From Fervidifonticultor_A sp037443565 (GTDB lineage: Bacteria; Sysuimicrobiota; Sysuimicrobiia; Sysuimicrobiales; Humicultoraceae): DNA of 21,412 bases. Each line of letters opens with the position of its first letter. Positions within the stretch are counted from its first letter, which is position 1. Shown in pieces: positions 13,436 to 19,799 of this stretch. The position numbers and the translations under genes are program-made. Below the pieces are notes generated by a model. That model ran no database searches, had not been told where the DNA came from, and worked only from the letters and a program-made list of their open reading frames with translations. The stretch lies in the NCBI GenBank assembly GCA_037443565.1, contig JBBIOB010000055.1:1-21412 (forward strand), written 5' to 3'.

Positions 13436-14422
13436 ATGAGTGCCGTGACCATACTCCCCCAGCAAGCCGTTGAGGCGCTCGACGCTTACTCCCAGGTCGT
13501 CGTCCGGGCCGTTGAGCGGGTTGGGCCGGCGGTCGTCAGCGTGGCGGTCGAGGGCAAGACTGCGCCCAGGCGCGCGCGCGGGACAGAGCTGCGCGGTGCC
13601 GGCAGCGGCGTGATCATCGCGCCCGACGGGTACATCCTCACCAACAGCCATGTTGTGCAGCCGGCGGAGCGCACCACCGTGCTCCTGCAGGACGGACGGC
13701 GGCTGGACGCGCAGCCGGTCGGGATCGATCCCCACACCGATCTGGCCGTGCTGCGCGTGCCGGCCGCGGGCCTGCCCGCGGCCGACCTCGGGGACTCGGC
13801 GGCGCTGCGCGTGGGACAGCTCGTCGTCGCGATCGGCAACCCGCTGGGATTCCAGGCCACGGTCACCGCCGGCGTGATCAGCGCGCTCGGCCGGACACTG
13901 CGCGCGCAGACCGGACGGCTGATCGACAACGTGATCCAGACCGACGCAGCCCTCAATCCCGGAAACTCAGGCGGACCGCTGGTGGACTTCCGCGGTGCGG
14001 TCATTGGCATCAACACCGCGATCATCGCGTTCTCGCAGGGCATCTGCTTCGCGATCCCGGCCAACACCGCCAGGTGGGTGACGGCCCAGCTCCTGCGGGA
14101 CGGCCGCGTACGGCGCGCGTATCTCGGCGTGGTCGGGCAGACGGCATCCCTGGACCGGGGGCTCGCCCTCCGCCACCGCCTCCATGGGCCGTCGGGCGTG
14201 AGGGTAATGGAGGTCCAGCCCGACAGCGCGGCACAAGCCGCCGGGCTGCGGCCGGCCGATGTGATCGTCGGGCTCGGTGATGCGACGATCCGGTCGGCGG
14301 ACGATCTGCAGCGAGCGCTCGGCACGCACCCGGTCGGGGCGGCGGTGGCCATCGGCGTACTGCGCGACGGCGAGCTGCTCACGCTGACGGCGTACCCCAC
14401 AGAGCTGCCCGACGGGCGGTAG
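13436..14422 (+). CDS. HtrA/DegP-type (S1C) serine protease with PDZ domain, no export signal
   Basis: The 328-residue protein is a canonical S1C protease. GAGSGVIIAPDGYILTNSHV gives His72, PHTDLAVLRV gives Asp102 and ALNPGNSGGPLV gives Ser178. VAIGNPLGFQATVTAGVISA is the family's oxyanion-side signature. A PDZ domain (about 225-322; VMEVQPDSAAQAAGLRPADV) follows. The N-terminus (MSAVTILPQQAVEALDAYSQ) is polar, with no signal peptide or anchor, which is unusual for HtrA. ATG 13436 follows GTAGGGAC, 6 bp after the first protease's stop, so the two are surely co-transcribed. It is closer to consensus than its neighbour, suggesting an old tandem duplication in which the first copy diverged. Confidence 0.92.
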   Translation: MSAVTILPQQAVEALDAYSQVVVRAVERVGPAVVSVAVEGKTAPRRARGTELRGAGSGVIIAPDGYILTNSHVVQPAERTTVLLQDGRRLDAQPVGIDPHTDLAVLRVPAAGLPAADLGDSAALRVGQLVVAIGNPLGFQATVTAGVISALGRTLRAQTGRLIDNVIQTDAALNPGNSGGPLVDFRGAVIGINTAIIAFSQGICFAIPANTARWVTAQLLRDGRVRRAYLGVVGQTASLDRGLALRHRLHGPSGVRVMEVQPDSAAQAAGLRPADVIVGLGDATIRSADDLQRALGTHPVGAAVAIGVLRDGELLTLTAYPTELPDGR

Positions 14423-14429
14423 CCCGGGC

Positions 14430-14468
14430 CGCCGCCGGCGGCGCAAGGGTTGGCCTGCGGCGCCGCAG
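14430..14468 (+). terminator. Two GC palindromes after the protease operon
   Basis: A 14-bp palindrome, CGCCGCCGGCGGCG (14430-14443), and another, CTGCGGCGCCGCAG (14455-14468), follow the second protease's stop. Neither leaves a normal loop nor has a U-tract, so terminator function is only suggested by position. A strong AAGGAGGTG follows directly at 14469-14477. Confidence 0.35.
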
Positions 14469-14502
14469 AAGGAGGTGGTGCCCAGCATCAGTCGGTGTCG
14501 TG

Positions 14503-16101
14503 ATGCTCCCTCGGCGATTCCCCCTCCGTGTGCTCGTGGCGGTTACTGCCGTCGCAGGGCTGCTGCCCGCCTCGCTCCCGGCGGCGCAGCCGCGCACCGG
14601 CGGGGACGTGGTCCTGGTGTCAGCCGAGGAGCCCGAGACGCTGGATCCTCACAAGACCGCCGCGCCCGCGGCGGGCCACATCCTGAGGTACATCGGCGAC
14701 ACCCTGGTGGCCAGAGATCTACAGGGGAACTACACCTCGGGCCTCGCCCGCGGGTGGAGCGTCTCCCGCGATGGCCTGGTCTGGACCTTTCAGCTCAGGG
14801 AAGGCGTGAGGTTCCACGACGGCACGCCCCTGACCGCGCAGGCCGTGGAGTTCACGGTGCGGCGGGCGCTGTCACCCGAGGTCGGTTCGCCGATCGCCAC
14901 GGCGCTCTTCGGGCCCGTCGCCGGCGTGCAGGCGGTGGGCACACGCGCGGTCGTGATCCGGCTCAAGGAGCCCTTCTCGCCGTTCCTCGACAACCTGACC
15001 GATCCCCGCGCCATGATCGTGAGTCCGCAGGCGGCCCAGCAGCTTGACGACCGCTTCGGCAGAGGCCCCATCGGTACCGGGCCGTTCCGCGTCCAGCAGT
15101 GGCGGAGCGCAGACCGCGTCATCCTCACACGCAACCCCGGCTACCAGTGGGGGCCCGCCTACGTTCGGTCCGGCCCGGCGTACCCCGACCGGATCGTCGT
15201 CCGTATCATGCCCGAGCCCGCGGCCCAGGTGGCGGCGTTCGAGCGGGGCGAGATCCATGTCTTCTGGCCGGCGGCGCTCGCGCCTGTGGATGCGCGCCGT
15301 CTGCAGGATACCGGTCGCTATCAGGTCGTCTCGTTTCTCCGCAAGGGCGTGGGCCTCTTCGTGGAGTTCAATGCCATGCGGGAGCCGTTTCGAGACCTGC
15401 GCGTGCGCCGCGCGTTGAACCACGCGATCGAGAAGCGCAGCATCCTGCAGATCGCCCTGGAGGGATACGGTGTGGTGGCCCACGGTCCGCTCCCGCCGTC
15501 GGTGTGGGGTTACTGGGACGGGATCGCCTCGTACGCGCCCGGATACGACCCGGCCGAGGCCCGCAGGCTGCTGGCCGAGGCCGGCTGGCAGCCCGGCGCT
15601 GACGGTCTGCTCCAGAAGGATGGCCGGCCGTTCCAGTTCACCCTCCTGCGGGCGCCGGTCGAGGCCTGGGACCGCTCGTCGCAGATCATCCAGGCGCAGC
15701 TTCGCGCGTTCGGCATCCAGATGGAGATTCAGGCCCTCGAGTTTGGCGCGCTGCTCTCCCAGCTCCGCGCGGGCGATCATCAGGCGGCCCTGATGGGGTA
15801 TACGTATCCCTCACCCGACATCGTGCACCTCCGGTTCCACTCGTTGAACATCGGGACCGGGCTGGCGTTCAGCCACCACAAGGACGCCGCGCTCGACCAG
15901 TTGATCGAAGCGTCGCGGGCCGAGACGAACCTCAGCCGGCGGGCCGCGATCTACCACCAGATTCAGCGTATGGTGGTGGACCTGGCGCTGTGGGTGCCGC
16001 TGTGGATCAACGTGACTCCCGTGGCCGTCCAGCCGGGCGTGGTCGGCGTTCGCGCACACCCTGACGGATTCATGATCCTCCACGAGGCGCAGGTCCGGTA
16101 G
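14503..16101 (+). CDS. ABC transporter substrate-binding protein, family 5 (peptide/nickel/opine type)
   Basis: The roughly 530-residue protein has a Sec signal peptide (PRRFPLRVLVAVTAVAGLLP, cleavage near AAQ), without a lipobox Cys. Family 5 hallmarks are present: EEPETLDPHKTAAPA, GLARGWSVSRDGLVWTFQLR, EGVRFHDGTPLTAQAVEFTV, GRGPIGTGPFRVQQWRSADR, and RDLRVRRALNHAIEKR. It would capture a peptide or similar ligand outside the membrane. No permease or ATPase gene is in the window, so it is an orphan here. ATG 14503 (or the GTG directly before it) has only a weak ribosome site. The strong AAGGAGGTG at 14469-14477 leads instead into GTG 14475/14478 in another frame. Domain homology begins soon after the signal peptide, so the start cannot be much further downstream. 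Confidence 0.88.
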   Translation: MLPRRFPLRVLVAVTAVAGLLPASLPAAQPRTGGDVVLVSAEEPETLDPHKTAAPAAGHILRYIGDTLVARDLQGNYTSGLARGWSVSRDGLVWTFQLREGVRFHDGTPLTAQAVEFTVRRALSPEVGSPIATALFGPVAGVQAVGTRAVVIRLKEPFSPFLDNLTDPRAMIVSPQAAQQLDDRFGRGPIGTGPFRVQQWRSADRVILTRNPGYQWGPAYVRSGPAYPDRIVVRIMPEPAAQVAAFERGEIHVFWPAALAPVDARRLQDTGRYQVVSFLRKGVGLFVEFNAMREPFRDLRVRRALNHAIEKRSILQIALEGYGVVAHGPLPPSVWGYWDGIASYAPGYDPAEARRLLAEAGWQPGADGLLQKDGRPFQFTLLRAPVEAWDRSSQIIQAQLRAFGIQMEIQALEFGALLSQLRAGDHQAALMGYTYPSPDIVHLRFHSLNIGTGLAFSHHKDAALDQLIEASRAETNLSRRAAIYHQIQRMVVDLALWVPLWINVTPVAVQPGVVGVRAHPDGFMILHEAQVR

Positions 16102-16207
16102 GCGCGCCCGCGACGATACAGGGTCTGTACGCGCACGTCGCCGGTGGATGAAGGGGGAGGAGCACTTCTGACGAACCATCCCCACATCTCATGCGGGAGG
16201 AGCGGTG

Positions 16208-16636
16208 ATGCCCGAACCGTCGTCGTATGTCAGCCATCTCAAGAACGTGCCGATCTTTCGGGACCTGCCGGCGGCTTCGCTGGAGTCGATCGCGCGGTCG
16301 ATGCGCGAGCGGACCTACGAACCGGGCGCCGTCATCGTCAAACAGGGTGATCCCGGGGTGGGGTTCTTCCTGATCACGGAAGGGCGTGTCGAGGTCTCGC
16401 ACGGCGATCACACGATCCGCGATCTTGGCCCGGGAGAGTTCTTCGGCGAGATGGCGTTGATGGAGGAACGGCCGCGCAGCGCGACGGTCACCGCCCGCGA
16501 GCGCACCGCCTGCCTGCAACTCGTGCGATGGGACTTCCGGGCGCTGCTCAAAGAGAATCCGGACCTGGCGGTGAAGATGCTGGAGGTCGTCGTCCAGCGG
16601 CTGCGGGAGCATCCGGACTCCCACGTCACCGACTGA
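16208..16636 (+). CDS. Stand-alone cyclic nucleotide-binding (cNMP/CRP-type) domain protein
   Basis: The 142-residue protein is a single cNMP-binding domain: NVPIFRDLPAASLESIA, GAVIVKQGDPGVGFFLITEG, then the phosphate-binding cassette GEFFGEMALMEERPRSATV (residues 76-94; Glu81 contacts the ribose and Arg90 the phosphate). ACLQLVRWDFRALLKENP and a final helix follow. There is no HTH or effector domain, so it is not a CRP-type transcription factor; it may act by binding a partner. Retention of Glu and Arg suggests real cAMP or cGMP binding. GGGAGGAG lies 5-7 nt before ATG 16208; GTG 16205 is in frame but too close. The only cyclase trace in the window is the dead one at 2114-2639. Confidence 0.9.
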   Translation: MPEPSSYVSHLKNVPIFRDLPAASLESIARSMRERTYEPGAVIVKQGDPGVGFFLITEGRVEVSHGDHTIRDLGPGEFFGEMALMEERPRSATVTARERTACLQLVRWDFRALLKENPDLAVKMLEVVVQRLREHPDSHVTD

Positions 16637-16644
16637 GCCTCGCC

Positions 16645-16678
16645 CGCGGCGGCGCCGGCCACAGGCGCGGCCGCCGCG
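16645..16678 (+). terminator. GC-rich hairpin after the cNMP-binding gene
   Basis: CGCGGCGGC (16645-16653) and GCCGCCGCG (16670-16678) pair perfectly around a 16-nt loop, starting 9 bp after the stop at 16636. No T-run follows on the plus strand. Confidence 0.45.
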
Positions 16679-16704
16679 CGGGATGCCGAGAGGGACGCGC
16701 GAAA

Positions 16705-16734
16705 TGAGGGAGGCCGCGTTTGCGGCCTCCCTCA
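16705..16734 (-). terminator. Strong hairpin terminator downstream of the cold shock gene
   Basis: TGAGGGAGGCCGC (16705-16717) and GCGGCCTCCCTCA (16722-16734) form a perfect 13-bp stem with loop GTTT. On the minus strand it lies 24 bp after the cold shock gene's stop and is followed by a short TTT run (16704-16702). It can also stop plus-strand transcripts from the cNMP gene, so it is probably bidirectional. Confidence 0.8.
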
Positions 16735-16758
16735 GAATCAGGCGGCTGGCTGGACTTC

Positions 16759-16965
16759 CTAACCCACTGGCTTGACGTTCGCGGCCTGCGGACCCTTCTG
16801 GCCCTGCACCACCTCGTACTCGACCTTCTGGCCTTCGTTCAGACTCCGGTATCCCTCGGACTGAATCGCTGAATAGTGGACGAAGACATCCTTGCCGCCT
16901 TCGTCGGGGGTGATGAACCCATACCCCTTTTCGGCGCTGAACCACTTCACCGTACCAATCGGCAT
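16759..16965 (-). CDS. csp: Cold shock protein (CspA family)
   Basis: The 68-residue protein is a complete cold shock domain. MPIGTVKWFSAEKGYGFITP carries RNP1 (KGYGFI), and KDVFVHYSAI carries RNP2 (VFVHY). The end GQKGPQAANVKPV is typical. It binds single-stranded RNA or DNA and melts secondary structure in mRNA, in the cytoplasm. ATG 16965 is preceded by GAAGGTGGGTAGGGC, a good ribosome site. About 140 bp without a gene lies between it and the hairpin at 17108-17142. That leaves room for the long 5' leader common in csp genes, but no clear promoter could be picked. The gene is monocistronic, with its own terminator. Confidence 0.97.
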   Translation of the reverse strand: MPIGTVKWFSAEKGYGFITPDEGGKDVFVHYSAIQSEGYRSLNEGQKVEYEVVQGQKGPQAANVKPVG

Positions 16966-17107
16966 GCCCTACCCACCTTCTTTCCCTGTGCTGCCGTCCA
17001 ACGACCGCCGCCTGACGGCTGTTCAGTGATGCCCTACGCAGGAGAAGTATTGGCACCGTGTTGGAAGATTCCTCCTTAGATTTGAGGTCCTGCTCTCACC
17101 GGGGACT

Positions 17108-17142
17108 CCCCGGGGCGGGTCCCACAGGGACCTGCCCCGGGG
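17108..17142 (-). terminator. 16-bp hairpin downstream of the multicopper oxidase gene
   Basis: CCCCGGGGCGGGTCCC (17108-17123) and GGGACCTGCCCCGGGG (17127-17142) pair over 16 positions, with one G-U wobble, around an ACA loop. It lies 86 bp after the oxidase stop in its direction of transcription and before the cold shock gene. There is no U-tract. A smaller dyad, GATGC-TG-GCATC, lies at 17160-17171. Confidence 0.6.
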
Positions 17143-17228
17143 GCGGGAATACCCTCATCGATGCTGGCATCACCCTCGCCGCCGCCCGCCGAACCTCACA
17201 AGCCACCCGTGCTGTAGCGTCGTCGAGC

Positions 17229-18257
17229 CTACTTCTGCACGATCACCGCCGTCACCATCCCGTGCATGCCGTGTTTGGATTCGGCGTGCGACAGGATGTG
17301 GCAGTGCAGCGCCCACGTGCCCACCTCTGTGGCCTCGACGAGCACGTCCCAGCGCTCGCCCGGCGCGACGTTGATCGTGTCGGCCTGCCACGGCTGCGGC
17401 TGCGGGTAGCCGTCGCGGGCGATGACGGTCATGGGCATCCCGTGCAGGTGCATCGGATGGATGAGCTGGCCCTCGTTCATCCAGCGCATGCGGATCCGCT
17501 GGCCCTGCTTGACGACGATGGGCTGTGTCGCCGGGAACCCTTTCCCGTTGATCGTGTAGCCGTGCAGCCCGTCGTTCAGGATCATGACCACGTCGAGGTC
17601 CACCCTGGGCTCGCGGGAGCGGTCTCTCGGATCGACGATGAAGGCGCCGAGCAGCCCCAGCGACACCTGCTCGCTGCCGAAGTGCGAGTGGTACATGTGC
17701 GACCCGGACGGCCGCGCGACGAACTCGTACGTGAAGCGCTGGCCCGGCCGCACCGACGGCTGCGTCACAAAGGGCACGCCGTCCATGGCGTTGGGCAGAA
17801 TGAGACCGTGCCAGTGAATCGAGGTGGGCTCCTGCAGTTCGTTCTTGAGGATGATCCGGACGCGATCGCCTTCGGTCACGCGGATCGTCGGTCCCGGCAC
17901 CTGGCCGTTGTACGCCATGGCGCGCCGCTTGACGCCGGGAGAGACCTCCCACTCGACTTCGCGCGCCGTGACTTCGAAGACCTTGACTCCGCCGACGATC
18001 CTCGGCTGCAAGGGCTGCGCGCCCTGCCCCGCGGTCTTGGCCGGGAAGGCCTTGACCGTGGCCTCGTGCCCTCTGTCCATCTCCTCCCAGGCCGCCGGCG
18101 CCGCGGCCGCGCGCGGCAGCGCCGGCGCCGTCTGTGCGACGTGCTCGGTGTGCCCCGTGGTCGCGCCCGACCCCGTCAGGCGGCCCGCGGAGAATCCCAC
18201 AGCCAACGCCAGGCCCAGTCCGACGCCGGCCAGGACGGCCAGCTTCTTGTGGCTCAT
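17229..18257 (-). CDS. Two-domain multicopper oxidase (copper nitrite reductase/laccase-like), exported
   Basis: The 342-residue protein has an N-terminal hydrophobic signal segment (LAVLAGVGLGLALAVGFSAG), then about 70 low-complexity residues and two cupredoxin domains (about 90-215 and 216-342). Copper ligands are readable: HWHG (148-151), HMYHSH (187-192), HPMHLHG (267-273) and HCHILSH with a following Met (318-331). These cover type 1, 2 and 3 sites. The size matches two-domain oxidases, which are trimeric; relatives oxidise phenols, metals or Cu(I), and others are nitrite reductases. The activity is not fixed by sequence. GGGAGGG lies before ATG 18257. The ATG overlaps the stop of the Rrf2 gene (ATGA), so the regulator and oxidase are translationally coupled. 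Confidence 0.9.
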   Translation of the reverse strand: MSHKKLAVLAGVGLGLALAVGFSAGRLTGSGATTGHTEHVAQTAPALPRAAAAPAAWEEMDRGHEATVKAFPAKTAGQGAQPLQPRIVGGVKVFEVTAREVEWEVSPGVKRRAMAYNGQVPGPTIRVTEGDRVRIILKNELQEPTSIHWHGLILPNAMDGVPFVTQPSVRPGQRFTYEFVARPSGSHMYHSHFGSEQVSLGLLGAFIVDPRDRSREPRVDLDVVMILNDGLHGYTINGKGFPATQPIVVKQGQRIRMRWMNEGQLIHPMHLHGMPMTVIARDGYPQPQPWQADTINVAPGERWDVLVEATEVGTWALHCHILSHAESKHGMHGMVTAVIVQK

Positions 18258-18676
18258 CGACTTCCCTCCCTATGGGTGTGAGTGCTCAGGTCCGCGAACG
18301 TGACGGCGTCGAGCTTGTCGAGGATCACGGACTGGATGTCCCGCCAGATGGGGTGGACCGGACAGCGCCGATCCAGCGGGCACGCCCGAGGGCGGGTCAG
18401 GCACCGGTTGAGCGCAATCGGCCCATCGACCGCCTCCACGATCTGTCGCAGCGTAATCGTCTGTGGAGACCTCGCCAGCGCGATCCCGCCGCCGGTACCC
18501 CGCCGGGTGGTGACGTAGCCCCGGCGCGCGAGCGCCTGTACGACCTTCCGGAGGAACGGTCGGGGCACCACCTGGCGGCGAGCAACATCCGCCGACCGGG
18601 CGGGTCGATCGTCGGCATGAACAGCCAGGTCGAGCACGATCCGGACGGCGTAGTCGGCTTCACGGGTGAGCTGCAT
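18254..18676 (-). CDS. Rrf2-family transcriptional regulator with three cysteines (NsrR/IscR-like)
   Basis: The 140-residue protein begins MQLTREADYAVRIVLDLAVH, the Rrf2 winged-helix signature, continues with FLRKVVQALARRGYVTTRRG and TGGGIALAR (wing), and has Cys92, Cys99 and Cys105 (RCLTRPRAC, PLDRRC). C-x6-C-x5-C is close to the Fe-S ligand spacing of NsrR, and IscR/RsrR proteins are related. It probably senses nitric oxide, redox state or iron-sulfur status through a cluster. ATG 18676 is chosen over the in-frame start at 18706 because family homology begins there and GGAG precedes it. A perfect palindrome sits just upstream (18684-18710), suggesting autorepression. The stop overlaps the oxidase start, so the oxidase is its likeliest target. 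Confidence 0.92.
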   Translation of the reverse strand: MQLTREADYAVRIVLDLAVHADDRPARSADVARRQVVPRPFLRKVVQALARRGYVTTRRGTGGGIALARSPQTITLRQIVEAVDGPIALNRCLTRPRACPLDRRCPVHPIWRDIQSVILDKLDAVTFADLSTHTHREGSR

Positions 18677-18683
18677 CGAATCT

Positions 18684-18710
18684 CCAAGTGGACCATATTG
18701 GTCCACTTGG
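18684..18710 (-). promoter_or_regulatory. Perfect 11-bp palindromic operator at the Rrf2 gene start
   Basis: CCAAGTGGACC (18684-18694) and GGTCCACTTGG (18700-18710) are perfect inverted arms around ATATT. The site begins 8 bp before the regulator's ATG and overlaps its ribosome site. The outer AAG-TG...CA-CTT pattern is like that of NsrR sites. Bound protein would block both initiation and the ribosome site region. Confidence 0.75.
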
Positions 18711-18720
18711 GAAGCATGCC

Positions 18721-18750
18721 ATTATTGTGCGATGGAGGAAATCAGGTCCA
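18721..18750 (-). promoter_or_regulatory. Possible promoter for the Rrf2-oxidase operon
   Basis: Minus-strand TGGACC (18750-18745) and AATAAT (18726-18721) are separated by 18 bp, a modest match to -35 and -10 boxes. Transcription would start near 18714, at the edge of the palindrome at 18684-18710, an ideal place for repression. Confidence 0.35.
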
Positions 18751-18758
18751 GACCTGAT
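18741..18758. repeat. Inverted repeat directly after the FabH-like gene stop
   Basis: ATCAGGTC (18741-18748) and GACCTGAT (18751-18758) flank CA and end one base before the FabH-like stop (18759-18761). On the minus strand TTTCC follows. It may be a weak terminator (6-bp stem, 6-nt loop) or a second regulator site overlapping the -35 of the Rrf2 promoter. Confidence 0.45.
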
Positions 18759-19799
18759 CTATCGGCCCCAGGTCAGCACACAGGCCGACCAGGTGAAGCC
18801 CCCGCCGAATGCGACGAGCACGATGTGATCCCCGTCCTTGAGCCGGCCGTCGCGGCGGGCTTCCCACAAGGACAGGGGGACCGACGCGGAGGAGGTGTTC
18901 CCGTACTGCTCGATCGTGCTGACGAACCGTTCGAGCGGCACGCCGGTGCCCCGGGCCACGGCTTCGATGATGCGCTGGTTGGCCTGGTGCGGCACGAACC
19001 ACGCGATGTCATCGAGCGTCATCCCTGCCGCCCCGACGACCGAGGTGATCGCTTCGGGGACGATCCGCACCGCCAGCTTGAAGACCGAGTGCCCGTCCAT
19101 GCGCGCACGGTGCAGGCCCTGCGCGATGGCCTCCGGGCTCGGAGGGATCCGGCTTCCGGGCGACGGCAGTTTCAGGATGTCGGCGGCAGACCCATCGGCG
19201 CCGACGACCGACGCCCGAAGGCCGCCGCCGTTGCGCGAGGGTCCCATGACCACGGCGCCGGCGCCGTCGCCGATGAGCACACACGTGGTCCGGTCGGTCC
19301 AGTCCACGAGCCTTGTCAGCACCTCGGCGCCGACGACCAGGACGTAGCGGGCCAACCCGGCCTCGATCGCCTGCGCGGCGGTGATCACCCCGTGGACGAA
19401 GCTGGAGCACGCCGCGAGCAGGTCGAACGCGCCGGCCCGCCGCGCGCCGATCTGGTGCTGGACCAGGCAGGCGGTGGCCGGGAAGACCATGTCCGGCGTG
19501 GTCGTCGCGCAGACGATCAGGTCGAGATCCTCGGCCGCCACCCCGGCGTCGCGCAGGGCCGCATGGGCGGCGGGCACGGCAAGATCAGACGACGCCTGGT
19601 CGTCCTCGACGATCCGACGCTCGCGGATCCCCGTGCGCGCCACGATCCACTCGTCGCTCGTGTCGACGATCTTCTCGATGTCGGCGTTGGTGAGAATCCG
19701 GGCCGGCACATGGACACCCAGCCCCAGGATCGCGGCGCGGGTCGCGGCGGGTGAGAGGTCTCGCTCGATGGTAGCGGTTTGGACGCGGTGCATGCTCAT
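18759..19799 (-). CDS. Beta-ketoacyl-ACP synthase III family (FabH-like)
   Basis: The 346-residue protein is a full thiolase-fold KAS III. AAILGLGVHVPARILTNADI and DEWIVARTGIRERRI open it. The triad is Cys131 (LLAACSSF), His271 (WFVPHQANQRII) and Asn301 (EQYGNTSSAS). GDGAGAVVMGPS is also typical. KAS III enzymes condense acetyl- or other acyl-CoA with malonyl-ACP to start fatty acid chains; paralogs act in polyketide or other acyl-transfer pathways. No fab gene lies nearby, so this may be a specialised paralog. The N-terminus is about 20 residues longer than usual before AAILGLG; ATG 19793 is an alternative. ATG 19799 overlaps the upstream membrane-protein stop by 4 bp, so its synthesis is coupled to that gene. 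Confidence 0.92.
   Translation of the reverse strand: MSMHRVQTATIERDLSPAATRAAILGLGVHVPARILTNADIEKIVDTSDEWIVARTGIRERRIVEDDQASSDLAVPAAHAALRDAGVAAEDLDLIVCATTTPDMVFPATACLVQHQIGARRAGAFDLLAACSSFVHGVITAAQAIEAGLARYVLVVGAEVLTRLVDWTDRTTCVLIGDGAGAVVMGPSRNGGGLRASVVGADGSAADILKLPSPGSRIPPSPEAIAQGLHRARMDGHSVFKLAVRIVPEAITSVVGAAGMTLDDIAWFVPHQANQRIIEAVARGTGVPLERFVSTIEQYGNTSSASVPLSLWEARRDGRLKDGDHIVLVAFGGGFTWSACVLTWGR

Noticed and set aside
11660..13735. Long minus-strand open frame upstream of the cupin (up to 821 residues)
   Set aside because: It is antisense to the response regulator and proteases, with Arg/Gly/Pro/Gln-rich shadow composition. High GC removes stops.
16148..16171. Seven-codon mini-ORF (MKGEEHF) before the cNMP gene
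   Set aside because: No convincing ribosome site precedes it and no structure overlaps it; short ORFs of this size are expected by chance.
17058..18281. Plus-strand 407-residue open frame
   Set aside because: It lies opposite the multicopper oxidase, whose copper motifs are unambiguous; the plus frame has no recognisable domain.
18666..19754. Plus-strand 362-residue open frame
   Set aside because: It is antisense to the FabH-like gene, which has its full catalytic triad.
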